From contig LGRX02031607.1 of assembly GCA_001247695.2 (NCBI GenBank), forward strand, positions 1-14,795: a stretch of DNA of 14,795 nt, written 5' to 3'. Both the position numbers and the translations under genes were made by a program. The DNA comes from Cymbomonas tetramitiformis. Lineage: Eukaryota; Chlorophyta; Pyramimonadophyceae; Pyramimonadales; Pyramimonadaceae. The notes under the pieces are model-generated. The model made no database searches and was not told the DNA's origin. It saw only the letters and a list, made by a program, of their open reading frames with translations. Shown one piece after another: positions 8,127-14,704 of this stretch; the stretch's first letter is position 1, and each line of letters begins with the position of its first letter.

Positions 8127-8391
8127 AAGGGGGTTGGGTCAGAAAAAAAGTGGGAGAAAGGGGGAAATAAGCGGGGGGAAGGGGGAAAGGGGGAAATGTG
8201 GGGAGTTATAAGGGGGATGAGGGGGTTGGGGGTGGGGGGGAAGGGGGGATGCAGACGGATGAAATGGGGTTGATAAAGGGGGGAAGGGTAGGGGGAGGGG
8301 GAGTGCATATGGTGGGCGGGGGGGCGGATAAAAAATTGGGGTTTAATGGGGGGGGAAAAAAAGGCAAGGGGGGACATGAAAGGGGGGATCT
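8127..8391 (+). repeat. G-rich purine tract with quadruplex potential
   Basis: Nearly every G run here has three to seven bases, separated mainly by short A/T spacers, with strong purine bias on the + strand. Many overlapping four-run sets fit the usual G-quadruplex pattern. Open frames over it on either strand are low-complexity (Gly/Lys or Pro-rich) and are not credible genes. Confidence 0.8.
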
Positions 8392-8432
8392 GTATTTTAT
8401 ACGACGAATTTTATCCAAAGATCTGTGAAGGC

Positions 8433-8760
8433 GTCGCACCTGCCTACGTGGAGCGTACACATGCGTCGCATATCCAAGAAGCGTCCATTTATTTTATCTC
8501 CGATTTGATCTGACGAACAGTTTTCAAATTTTGCCTACGTGGAAACAAAAAACGCGACGCAAGAGCGTCGCGTCGCGTAAATGTTGGACAAATTATCTCT
8601 GCGTAGCATGCTACGCAAAAGATCTTTGGCCAAACATCTCCGCGACGCGACGCTCTTGCGTAACTTTTGCGTAGCGCTTTACAGTTTTCCAACCAATCAA
8701 ATCGCTGCGATCAAAAGTTACGCGACGCGACGAATTTCATTTTACCCAAACCAGATTTAA
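8433..8760. repeat. 328-bp dispersed foldback repeat, copy 1
   Basis: This segment starts GTCGCA, contains two GCCTACGTGG motifs and ends AAACCAGATTTAA. It recurs almost unchanged at 9693-10020. Its centre is a large inverted repeat (arms 8557-8577 and 8641-8661) around the 16-bp palindrome GCGTAGCATGCTACGC. It has no coding potential, which fits a non-autonomous MITE-like or foldback element. Neither element ends nor target duplications could be fixed. Confidence 0.85.
8557..8661. repeat. Hairpin core of foldback repeat copy 1
   Basis: Two perfectly complementary 21-bp arms, built from GCGTC/GACGC units, enclose further pairing segments and a central palindrome. Inner pairing is weaker than in copy 2 because of several substitutions. 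Confidence 0.85.
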
Positions 8761-8780
8761 TCCGGGACTAAATCTGGTTT
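8748..8780. repeat. 12-bp inverted repeat AAACCAGATTTA / TAAATCTGGTTT
   Basis: The arms at 8748-8759 and 8769-8780 are perfect inverted copies around a 9-bp spacer. The ACCAGATTTAA motif appears again at 8834 and at the end of the second foldback copy (10010-10020), so it may mark an element terminus. Confidence 0.8.
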
Positions 8781-8793
8781 GGAGATTACGGCC

Positions 8794-8830
8794 GTCGCGT
8801 CGCGTCGCGTCGCGTCGCGTCGCGTCGCGT
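8794..8830. repeat. GTCGC pentanucleotide microsatellite
   Basis: About 7.4 perfect tandem units of GTCGC. It lies between an inverted and a direct copy of the ACCAGATTTA motif. The same unit builds the arms of the foldback repeats on either side. Confidence 0.95.
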
Positions 8831-8844
8831 CTGACCAGATTTAA

Positions 8845-9692
8845 GGATGAAGAAATCGGCGTACTGCGACGGTGTGCACGACATTTATCGTCTACGTGGC
8901 GTCTGGATGGTGTCGTCGTGGCAACGGCAAAACAATTGCACGCAAGCTTAAACGTGAATGCAGTGTTGAAATTGACAGTGCCCCGTAAGTCGCTATCCAG
9001 CGGCTGTTGTTTTCGGGATGCTAACGTGTACCAAACACAGCATTACTTTGCATATGAATTCTAATAAATGTTAGGAACAACATGTTTTTTTTGCGCGCAA
9101 GATTCGTCCAGGATTCTGGATGCTGGACGACTCTTGTGAGGGGGGGTAATGGGCGTGATTCGAGCCAGCAATCTCGACTCACGCCCAGCAGCGACTCATA
9201 CTGCACAGCATGAACATATCAGGCATATCATATGAACAAACGAAATCAATTCTGAGCATCTGACAGTGCACTGTCACCTTTAGCGGAAACGCGGATGTCA
9301 ACCGCGTCCACGTTTCCGCCGCGGGGCTCGAAGCGGGTGAACCAAATGACCAAATGAAACACAGATGCGCACATACAACGTTGAAAATATGTTTCAGTTG
9401 TTGCTATTAGTATTTTTTAGCTTTCCCTTCGGCGGGATACCGAAGGGAATGCCGTTTTGCGGATGCGGTTTCCCGCTTCCGCCATTCCCGCTTCCGCCAC
9501 ACGAAGCGGAGAATTCGAGATCTGCTTCCAGTCACCGAATATGTGCGGGGATGCTTCCTATCGTTCATGATACCTTCTAGTAAACATTATTTCCTTCTAA
9601 TATATCGCGAATACTTCAATTTCTTCACTAATCTACCCTGCTGCACTAGGTTTTCACAGTGTTAATTAGGTCAAACGTTTGACCTACAAAGT
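8845..9692. other. Intergenic region without a supportable gene; several short hairpins
   Basis: I see no credible coding frame. Visible structure is a 16-bp palindrome at 9261-9276 (TGACAGTGCACTGTCA), a bulged hairpin at 9283-9319 with GCGGAAACG/CGTTTCCGC arms, a perfect 10-bp-stem hairpin at 9423-9449 (TTCCCTTCGG/CCGAAGGGAA), and a 15-bp tandem duplication at 9470-9499 (TTCCCGCTTCCGCCA twice). They could be remnants of small transposons. Confidence 0.6.
9423..9449. repeat. Perfect 10-bp-stem hairpin
   Basis: TTCCCTTCGG and CCGAAGGGAA pair perfectly around a 7-base loop. In bacteria this would suggest a terminator, but there is no upstream gene and the context is eukaryotic, so it is listed only as an inverted repeat. 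Confidence 0.8.
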
Positions 9693-10020
9693 GTCGCATT
9701 GCCTACGTGGAGCGTACACTTGCGTCGCATATCCAAGAAGCGTCCATTTATTTTATCTCCGATTTGATCTGACGAACAGTTTTCAATTTTTGCCTACGTG
9801 GAACCAAAAAACGCGACGCAAGAGCGTCGCGTCGCGTAAATGTTGGACAAAACATCTCTGCGTAGCGTGCTACGCAAAAGATGTTTGTCCAAACATCTCC
9901 GCGACGCGACGCTCTTGCGTAACTTTTGCGTAGCGCTTTACAGTTTTCCAACCAATCAAATCGCTGCGATCAAAAGTTACGCGACGCGACGAATTTTCAT
10001 TTTACCCAAACCAGATTTAA
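9693..10020. repeat. 328-bp dispersed foldback repeat, copy 2
   Basis: This is the direct-orientation copy of 8433-8760, with the same length and only scattered differences. It ends AAACCAGATTTAA, then GGACGGGACT, against TCCGGGACT after copy 1, so weak similarity may run another 10 bp. The second retroelement begins less than 100 bp downstream. Confidence 0.85.
9816..9920. repeat. Hairpin core of foldback repeat copy 2
   Basis: The arms at 9816-9836 and 9900-9920 are identical to those of copy 1 and perfectly complementary. The inner segments ATGTTGGACAAAACATCT and AGATGTTTGTCCAAACAT also pair nearly completely, so this copy forms a longer uninterrupted stem than copy 1. Confidence 0.85.
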
Positions 10021-10059
10021 GGACGGGACTGACAGAACACTCACTGAGAAGATCAGATC

Positions 10060-10087
10060 AAGGGGTATAAACTAGTTTATACCCCTT
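10060..10087. repeat. Perfect 28-bp palindrome flanked by direct repeats
   Basis: The palindrome is centred on CTAG, with arms containing AGGGGTATAAA. It is flanked by GATCAGATC at 10051-10059 and 10089-10097 in the same orientation. It lies just outside the left terminal repeat of the second retroelement. It could be a small insertion with a 9-bp target duplication, or part of the element's outer end or promoter. Confidence 0.85.
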
Positions 10088-10107
10088 GGATCAGATCGAG
10101 ATGAGAG

Positions 10108-10267
10108 AAACTGATGGTTTTCTGATCAGTGTAGGATGACAGGCAGTATGACTGTCATCCGGAGCAGATCTGAAAACTGAGGTTTTCTGATCAGTCGGAG
10201 GCATAAGAGGCCAGCTACGGACTGAGAGGGCCTCTTGCCGTGTTACTGTGGACTTGTGTGGACTTTC
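10108..10267. repeat. Left terminal direct repeat of the PAT-like element
   Basis: This 160-bp repeat begins AAACTGATGG and ends GTGTGGACTTTC. It contains GGTTTTCTGATCAGT twice and a hairpin with 9-bp arms GGATGACAG (10134-10142) and CTGTCATCC (10152-10160). It is nearly identical to 14541-14704. Such repeats are candidate substrates for the element's recombinase. Confidence 0.9.
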
Positions 10268-10280
10268 ATCGACTGTTTAA

Positions 10281-10331
10281 CTTTTTGCAGTTTACTGTCC
10301 GTTTTTGCAGTCTGTGTCCGTTTTTGCAGTT
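10281..10331 (+). promoter_or_regulatory. Three pyrimidine-tract/CAG repeats in the leader upstream of gag
   Basis: TTTTTGCAGT occurs three times; the last two sit in a 19-bp unit (TGTCCGTTTTTGCAGT at 10296 and 10315). Each resembles a eukaryotic 3' splice site, a pyrimidine run followed by CAG. They lie 60-110 bp before the gag ATG and could equally be primer or packaging signals. Confidence 0.5.
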
Positions 10332-10390
10332 CTGTAACACCGTAAGCTTTTCAGTGCGCACATACTTTCAGTAGTATTCGTATATTGATT

Positions 10391-11038
10391 ATGGAGTGGT
10401 TCACCGACCCAATTTTGTGTCAAAGACGAATTGATGATTTGCAAGCGCAGCCAGCGTACGCGACCGCTTTTGCCGCTTTCCAAGATGGGGAGGACCTCTC
10501 GCAACCGCAAATGAAGTTGATTCGACAAATGGAGAGAGCGACTGCCCGACTTGCTGAGCTTAAAGGACTGTCACAAGTAGCCTCAGGAGACCGTAAGCGT
10601 CCGTGGGAGGCAGCAGTAGATCTCACTCAGCTTCCAGGGTCCGATCGCCTTGAGTTGACTCGCAACGATGATGGCAAGGACAAGGGACTCCGCAAACAGT
10701 TTTTGGAGACCCAGCACCACTTCGTGGCACACTCAGCGTCACAGTTGGCGCTTAATGACGCCAAGAAGGAATTGGAAGGTGTGGAGCTGCCTGAGACTGT
10801 CACTCTTGCTTTAGAGTTCTTGTCTGAGACTGCGGAAAAAGGTGTGGCACGCGCCAAGGCACGCGCTAAAATTTTGGCCTTGGTTTCGGACAAAGGCCCT
10901 GAAATCTGCGAGAAACTTGAGCGTAAATCGTACGTTGACGATGAAGAGGACGAAAAGTTAATGCGCAAAGCAGAGAAAGAAGTTAAAAAACTCACGCTGC
11001 CCAAGCTGCGGCTGCCAAGGGGCGAAACAAGGGCCTAG
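10391..11038 (+). CDS. Gag-like protein of the PAT-like element
   Basis: The frame opens at 10385 with TTG, but the first ATG at 10391 is the sensible eukaryotic start, giving 215 residues. The protein is highly charged, with Gln/Arg/Glu-rich probable helices and a Lys/Glu-rich C-terminal third (VDDEEDEKLMRKAEKEVKK), and has no recognised enzymatic domain. Its position before zinc knuckle and RT indicates the structural (gag) product. It ends TAG after GETRA. From 10987 the overlapping frame reads an Ala/Lys/Gly-rich, then Pro-rich segment leading to a CCHC knuckle, so the natural Gag C-terminus probably lies in that frame, reached by frameshifting or broken by an indel at the A6 run at 10985-10990. 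Confidence 0.7.
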   Translation: MEWFTDPILCQRRIDDLQAQPAYATAFAAFQDGEDLSQPQMKLIRQMERATARLAELKGLSQVASGDRKRPWEAAVDLTQLPGSDRLELTRNDDGKDKGLRKQFLETQHHFVAHSASQLALNDAKKELEGVELPETVTLALEFLSETAEKGVARAKARAKILALVSDKGPEICEKLERKSYVDDEEDEKLMRKAEKEVKKLTLPKLRLPRGETRA

Positions 11039-12042
11039 GCAGGGGTGCCTTTTCAGCTTCTCGTCCTACTGCTCCTGGAGCACCTCCGCCACCGCCACCT
11101 GTTGAGGCAGGGCGTGGCAGTCACCTCCAATGCTGGAATTGTAACGAGTTTGGACACCACCAAAACCAATGCTCGCAGCCGCGCTCTGAATTCTCTGAGG
11201 AAGAGCTTGTCGAGGCCATACCTTTGTGTGAACAGGGCGTTACGGTGCCCCGTGTTGCGGGGAGACTTAGGGAACGAGCACCCTTTTGGCGGACCTTTGT
11301 CCGCTCTTCGTATGTGATGTCTTGGATTGAGAGAGGGTTTAACTTGAAGTTTAAAGATGGCAGGGCTCGGCCCCGAGTACACTTGGCTAACCACGTGTCA
11401 GCTGTTAGGCACACCACCTTCGTTACTGACGCTGTGCAGGAGTGTGTCCTTATGGGCGCCCTGAGAGAGGTGCCCAGCAAGCCGCGGGTTGTACTGCCTT
11501 TAATGGTAGACGACTCTCGGGACAAGCTAAGGCTAATCTTCAACGGTAAGTGGCTCAATGCCTTCCTGGTCTTTCCGAAGTTCAAGTATGAGCACCTGCA
11601 ACCTTTTGTAGACCTGCTTAGGAGGGATGACGGGCTGTTTTACTTTGACTATAAGTCAGGGTATTACCACGTAGACCTCCACGAGATGTCTCGTACATAT
11701 GTTGCTGTTGAGTGGCAGGGCAGGTTCTTTGAGTTCTGTGTGCTGCCGTTTGGTCTAGCCCCAGCTTGCTGGGTGTTTACGAAGATCAACAAGGAGCTCG
11801 TAGGTAAGTGGCGGGGTCTCGGGTTCCGTGTGCACCCCTACGTGGACGACTTTGCCTTTGCTGTGAGGGCTCCTACACTCACGGACCCTTCGGCTTTGGC
11901 TGTGTTGTCCCGTATTATGCGGGACGTGCGGGAGGCAGGCTGGCTCGTGTCAGAGTCTAAGTCTCAGCTGTTTTTTCACACGGGCCCTTGTGCATATAGG
12001 CATAGGCATAGACCTGGAGGGGGGGGTCTTGTTCGTGCCTGA
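10987..12042 (+). CDS. Zinc knuckle plus reverse transcriptase of the PAT-like element
   Basis: This frame is open from just after a TAA at 10984. A Pro-rich linker precedes a perfect CCHC zinc knuckle, CWNCNEFGHHQNQC (CX2CX4HX4C), at 11131-11172, upstream of any ATG-based start, so the frame is probably entered from gag. RT follows at about 11290-11990. It has the conserved RLIFNGKWLN, YFDYKSGYYHVDL and VLPFGLAPACWVFTKI blocks and the catalytic YVDDF at 11839-11853. The last 15 or so residues (RHRHRPGGGG...) are out-of-frame reading; the family's LGIGIDLEGG continuation lies in the next frame. DIRS-type RT is certain and the start is not. Confidence 0.88.
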   Translation, partial: KTHAAQAAAAKGRNKGLGRGAFSASRPTAPGAPPPPPPVEAGRGSHLQCWNCNEFGHHQNQCSQPRSEFSEEELVEAIPLCEQGVTVPRVAGRLRERAPFWRTFVRSSYVMSWIERGFNLKFKDGRARPRVHLANHVSAVRHTTFVTDAVQECVLMGALREVPSKPRVVLPLMVDDSRDKLRLIFNGKWLNAFLVFPKFKYEHLQPFVDLLRRDDGLFYFDYKSGYYHVDLHEMSRTYVAVEWQGRFFEFCVLPFGLAPACWVFTKINKELVGKWRGLGFRVHPYVDDFAFAVRAPTLTDPSALAVLSRIMRDVREAGWLVSESKSQLFFHTGPCAYRHRHRPGGGGLVRA

Positions 12043-13321
12043 AAAGGCTTTGAGCAAGATCCGTGCTTGTGTGTCAGACTTGTTGAGGCTGTTTCATAGG
12101 CTGCCTCTGAGGCTTGTGGCTAAGTTTGCAGGTTTAGTTAATGCACAGTGGTTTGTACTAGGGGGTGTCACTAGATTGTATGCTAGGGCGGCTGCAGTAC
12201 TCATAGCCGACACCCTGACTTGGGGCTCGTGGGCTTCTCATGTCCCGGGCACTGATGCTCTTCGGGCAGAGCTGGAGTTTTGGCTGACAGACGGCTTTCG
12301 TAGGCATCAGAGAGGCATTTGGGAGCCCAGGGGGGCGGGGCTTCAGCTGGAGACAGTCCATGCGGACACCTCTGAGGTGGCATGGGGTTCCTGGCTGGAG
12401 CAGTCCTTTGGGGGACCTGAGTTGCTTGGCCACAGTTATCTGACCATGTCGGACAGACTGAAGTCATCCACTCTCAGGGAGCTCAGGGGCATTTTTGACT
12501 CTCTCCGAGAATTTGATGTGGCTGGCAGGCTGAGAGGGAAGAGGGTGCTTGTCATTTGTGACAACCAGGCTGTGCATTTTGTCATTGAGGCTGGCAGCAG
12601 GCATCAGGAGCTTCAGGAGCTGGCTTTAGCGGTGCATGATTTCTGTGCTGACCACGGGGTGGTTTTGTCCTCCCTTTGGATGTCCAGGGAGTTTGAGGCC
12701 CGGGCAGATGCCCTGTCCAAGATCAAGGACCATGATGACTGGATGGTCAACCCGGCAATCTTTCAGTGGGCTGACCCATGGATTGCCGGGGGGTGGAGGC
12801 ACACCCGGGACAGGTTTGCAACTGACAAGAATTGTCTTGTTTTTGACAGTGCAGGTGCCCCCTCCTTCAACAGTGCTTGGCACTGTCTAGGTACGTCGGG
12901 GGTTGACACTTTCGGTCAGACGGACTGGCGGGAGCACGTCAACTGGTGCAACCCGGCTTTTCGGATGATCGGGAGGCTCCTGTTGTTTCTGCAGGCTGAG
13001 AGGGCTGCAGCCTCCATTGTGGCCCCGGTCTGGACTTTCCAGCCGTGGTGGGTCTTGCTGTGTCCCGACGGGGTTCACTTGGCTGACTGTGTGGTGCAGT
13101 GGACGGAGCTCCAGCCCTCTGCGGACACCTTCCTCCCTGGCCTCGGAAGGGCCAATGAAGGGGGTGTGGGCTTGCCTGACTTTCGGGTCCTCCTCTTGCG
13201 GGGCTCCTTCGATGAGAGGGAGCCTGCAGGCCCTGGTCCCCGCTGTACCTTGGGGGGTTGCATGGCTTGTGACTGGGGTAGGGGTATGAGATGGGGGCTG
13301 CCCTTCATGCAGGCATCATAG
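11990..13321 (+). CDS. RNase H and Dam-like methyltransferase domains of the PAT-like element
   Basis: The frame starts without an ATG and reads directly on from RT (IGIGIDLEGGVLFVPEKAL), so it is the C-terminal half of Pol separated by a frame break. RNase H spans about 12350-12720, with acidic residues in VHADTSE (12365), TLRELRG (12479), ICDNQAV (12560) and ARADALSK (12707). A Dam-like domain of the type carried by DIRS and PAT elements follows. It has VDTFGQTDW at 12902 and NWCNPAF at 12941-12961, then PVWTFQPWW. The catalytic NPPF-type motif reads NPAF, so activity is doubtful. The end overlaps the recombinase frame by 31 bp, as in other DIRS-like elements. Confidence 0.85.
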   Translation: MHIGIGIDLEGGVLFVPEKALSKIRACVSDLLRLFHRLPLRLVAKFAGLVNAQWFVLGGVTRLYARAAAVLIADTLTWGSWASHVPGTDALRAELEFWLTDGFRRHQRGIWEPRGAGLQLETVHADTSEVAWGSWLEQSFGGPELLGHSYLTMSDRLKSSTLRELRGIFDSLREFDVAGRLRGKRVLVICDNQAVHFVIEAGSRHQELQELALAVHDFCADHGVVLSSLWMSREFEARADALSKIKDHDDWMVNPAIFQWADPWIAGGWRHTRDRFATDKNCLVFDSAGAPSFNSAWHCLGTSGVDTFGQTDWREHVNWCNPAFRMIGRLLLFLQAERAAASIVAPVWTFQPWWVLLCPDGVHLADCVVQWTELQPSADTFLPGLGRANEGGVGLPDFRVLLLRGSFDEREPAGPGPRCTLGGCMACDWGRGMRWGLPFMQAS

Positions 13322-14106
13322 GCACCGGGGAGCAGTGGGCTGGCCTGCAGTTCTCCGTGACGGACCCGCTGGAGATGCAGCTGCGGGCAGACATGCTGTT
13401 GGCGGTGTCTGGCACCCGTGAGGCTAGCACCATGCGGGGCTACTCTCGGGTGTTCGTACGGTACCAGGCTTTCTGTCAAGACCGTGACCCACCTAGGGTG
13501 CCTGTTCCTGCTGACCCGGTCACGGTGGCTATGTACTTGCAGTACATAGCCAATGCGGCCAGGACCTTCTCTGTGGTGAAGACCGCTTCGGCTATGGTTT
13601 TCACTGCTCATGATTTGGCTCTGGTCCCGGCAGACCGGAACCCCACCTCTCATCGGCTGGTGGCCGCGGTGCGGGAGGCAGCTCACAGGAGGCTGGGGGA
13701 CAGGCGGCTCAACAGGAAGGAGCCGCTGGAGTTTGCATTTGTACAGAGTGGTGCTCGTTGCTGGTTGATGCTGGGAGGTGTCACTCGGCAGATGTTTGCT
13801 ACACTGGGTTTGGACATGTGGACAGGCTTCTGGCGGTATGACTGTGCGGAGAAGGTGAGACCGCGGGATATGAAGTTCTGTGAGACCCACATGACCACCT
13901 TCCTCGAGAAGCGGAAGACGGACAAGTACAGGTATGGTCAGCTGGTGGAGGTTGCCCGGGCGGCGGAGGGGCAGCCTTTGTGCCCAGTGGAGGTCTGTCA
14001 GAGGTGGGTTGACACTCAGATTGCACGGGGAGTGCAGCCCGACGAGCCCCTGTTTCAGCAGATTATGGCAGGCGGTTTCAGCGGGACCCGTCGGCTGACT
14101 GCCTGA
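13291..14106 (+). CDS. Tyrosine recombinase, N-terminal part with the frame broken near its end
   Basis: It begins at ATG 13291, overlapping the preceding frame. The N-terminal SAM-like DNA-binding domain (about 13390-13680) contains STMRGYSRVFVRYQAFC. The catalytic domain follows with Arg in GFWRYDCAEKVR (codon 13834) and Lys in EKRKTDKYRYG (codon 13915), as in DIRS/Ngaro/PAT recombinases that integrate the circular cDNA. The frame ends at TGA 14104, before the C-terminal Arg and Tyr. Those lie in the next frame, so a one-base-type frame break between about 14060 and 14080 splits the gene. It may be a real lesion or a sequencing error. Confidence 0.85.
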   Translation: MGAALHAGIIGTGEQWAGLQFSVTDPLEMQLRADMLLAVSGTREASTMRGYSRVFVRYQAFCQDRDPPRVPVPADPVTVAMYLQYIANAARTFSVVKTASAMVFTAHDLALVPADRNPTSHRLVAAVREAAHRRLGDRRLNRKEPLEFAFVQSGARCWLMLGGVTRQMFATLGLDMWTGFWRYDCAEKVRPRDMKFCETHMTTFLEKRKTDKYRYGQLVEVARAAEGQPLCPVEVCQRWVDTQIARGVQPDEPLFQQIMAGGFSGTRRLTA

Positions 14107-14525
14107 CGGGGAAGAGGCTGGACTATCCTCAGCTGAGGAGGTACCTGTTCAGGATGCTGGGTGAGGCTTCTGGCTTGGACCCCGATGCTCTGAGGCAGCT
14201 GTATGGGACCCAGTCCCTGCGGTCTGGTGGGGCTACGGCGGTGGTTGCGGCTGCGGACCAGGTTACTGATTTCGAGTTCAATCAGTACGGTGGCTGGAGC
14301 TCGTCGGCGGCTGCGGCCACCTACAAAGCTACCAACCTCAACCGCAGGCTGGCGGTGTCCAGAAGCATGCCCCATGCTCAGCAGAGTAGGCGGCCTTTCG
14401 TGTCTGATTGCTTGTTGTTGTCATGCATTACATGTGCACTGCTTTGTGGTGATCTTTGTGTGCTTGCACCGGCCGGGTTCCATTCACATATGTGTCATAT
14501 GTGTCATGCAAGCTGGGCTATGTAG
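14064..14525 (+). pseudogene. Tyrosine recombinase, C-terminal part in a shifted frame
   Basis: In this frame the sequence continues the recombinase: LTGKRLDYPQLRRYLFRML, then TQSLRSGGAT (14208-14237) with the second catalytic Arg at 14220, then GGWSSSAAAATY with the likely nucleophilic Tyr at 14322. The box II position normally His (HxLRxGGAT) is Gln here. The frame has no usable start of its own and depends on the upstream half. The last 50 or so residues after SRSMPHAQQ are Cys-rich and probably not conserved. Function of this copy is unlikely unless the break is an error. Confidence 0.75.
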
Positions 14526-14540
14526 CCGCAGCTGATTAGA

Positions 14541-14704
14541 AAACTGATGGTTTTCTGATCAGTGTAGGATGACAGGTTGTATGACTGTCATCCGGAGCAG
14601 ATCTGAAAACTGAGGTTTTCTGATCAGTCGGAGGCATAAGAGGCCAGCTACGGAATGAGAGGGCCTGCCTCTTGCCGTGTTACTGTGGACTTGTGTGGAC
14701 TTTC
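14541..14704. repeat. Right terminal direct repeat of the PAT-like element
   Basis: This copy matches 10108-10267, with a 4-bp TGCC insertion near GGGCCTGCCTC and a few substitutions. The internal hairpin arms (14567-14575 and 14585-14593) are unchanged while the loop differs (GTTGTATGA against GCAGTATGA). The sequence diverges from the left repeat after GGACTTTC. Confidence 0.9.

Larger units (their letters stand above)
10108..14704 (+). mobile_element. Tyrosine-recombinase retrotransposon (DIRS order, PAT-like)
   Basis: Directly repeated ends of about 160 bp enclose gag-like, zinc knuckle/RT, RNase H/Dam-like methyltransferase and tyrosine recombinase coding regions, all on the + strand. 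A tyrosine recombinase instead of an integrase, together with a Dam-like domain after RNase H, defines the DIRS order. Direct rather than inverted termini point to PAT-like elements, known in green algae. The expected additional split repeat (B1/B2) was not identified; it may be short or cut off by the window edge. Frame breaks near 11990 and 14070 suggest this copy is defective. Confidence 0.85.

Noticed and set aside
8036..8460. Pro/Phe-rich minus-strand and Gly-rich plus-strand open frames
   Set aside because: They are translations of the G-rich tract and have only low-complexity composition.
8794..8830. CRISPR-like array
   Set aside because: The units are a 5-bp microsatellite with no spacers.
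9423..9449. Rho-independent terminator
   Set aside because: The stem is perfect, but no gene ends nearby, no U-tract follows, and the context is eukaryotic.
13075..13890. 271-residue open frame on the minus strand
   Set aside because: It lies antisense to the RNase H/methyltransferase and recombinase coding regions, is Pro/His/Ser-rich, and shows no domain. It is a shadow of GC-rich coding sequence.
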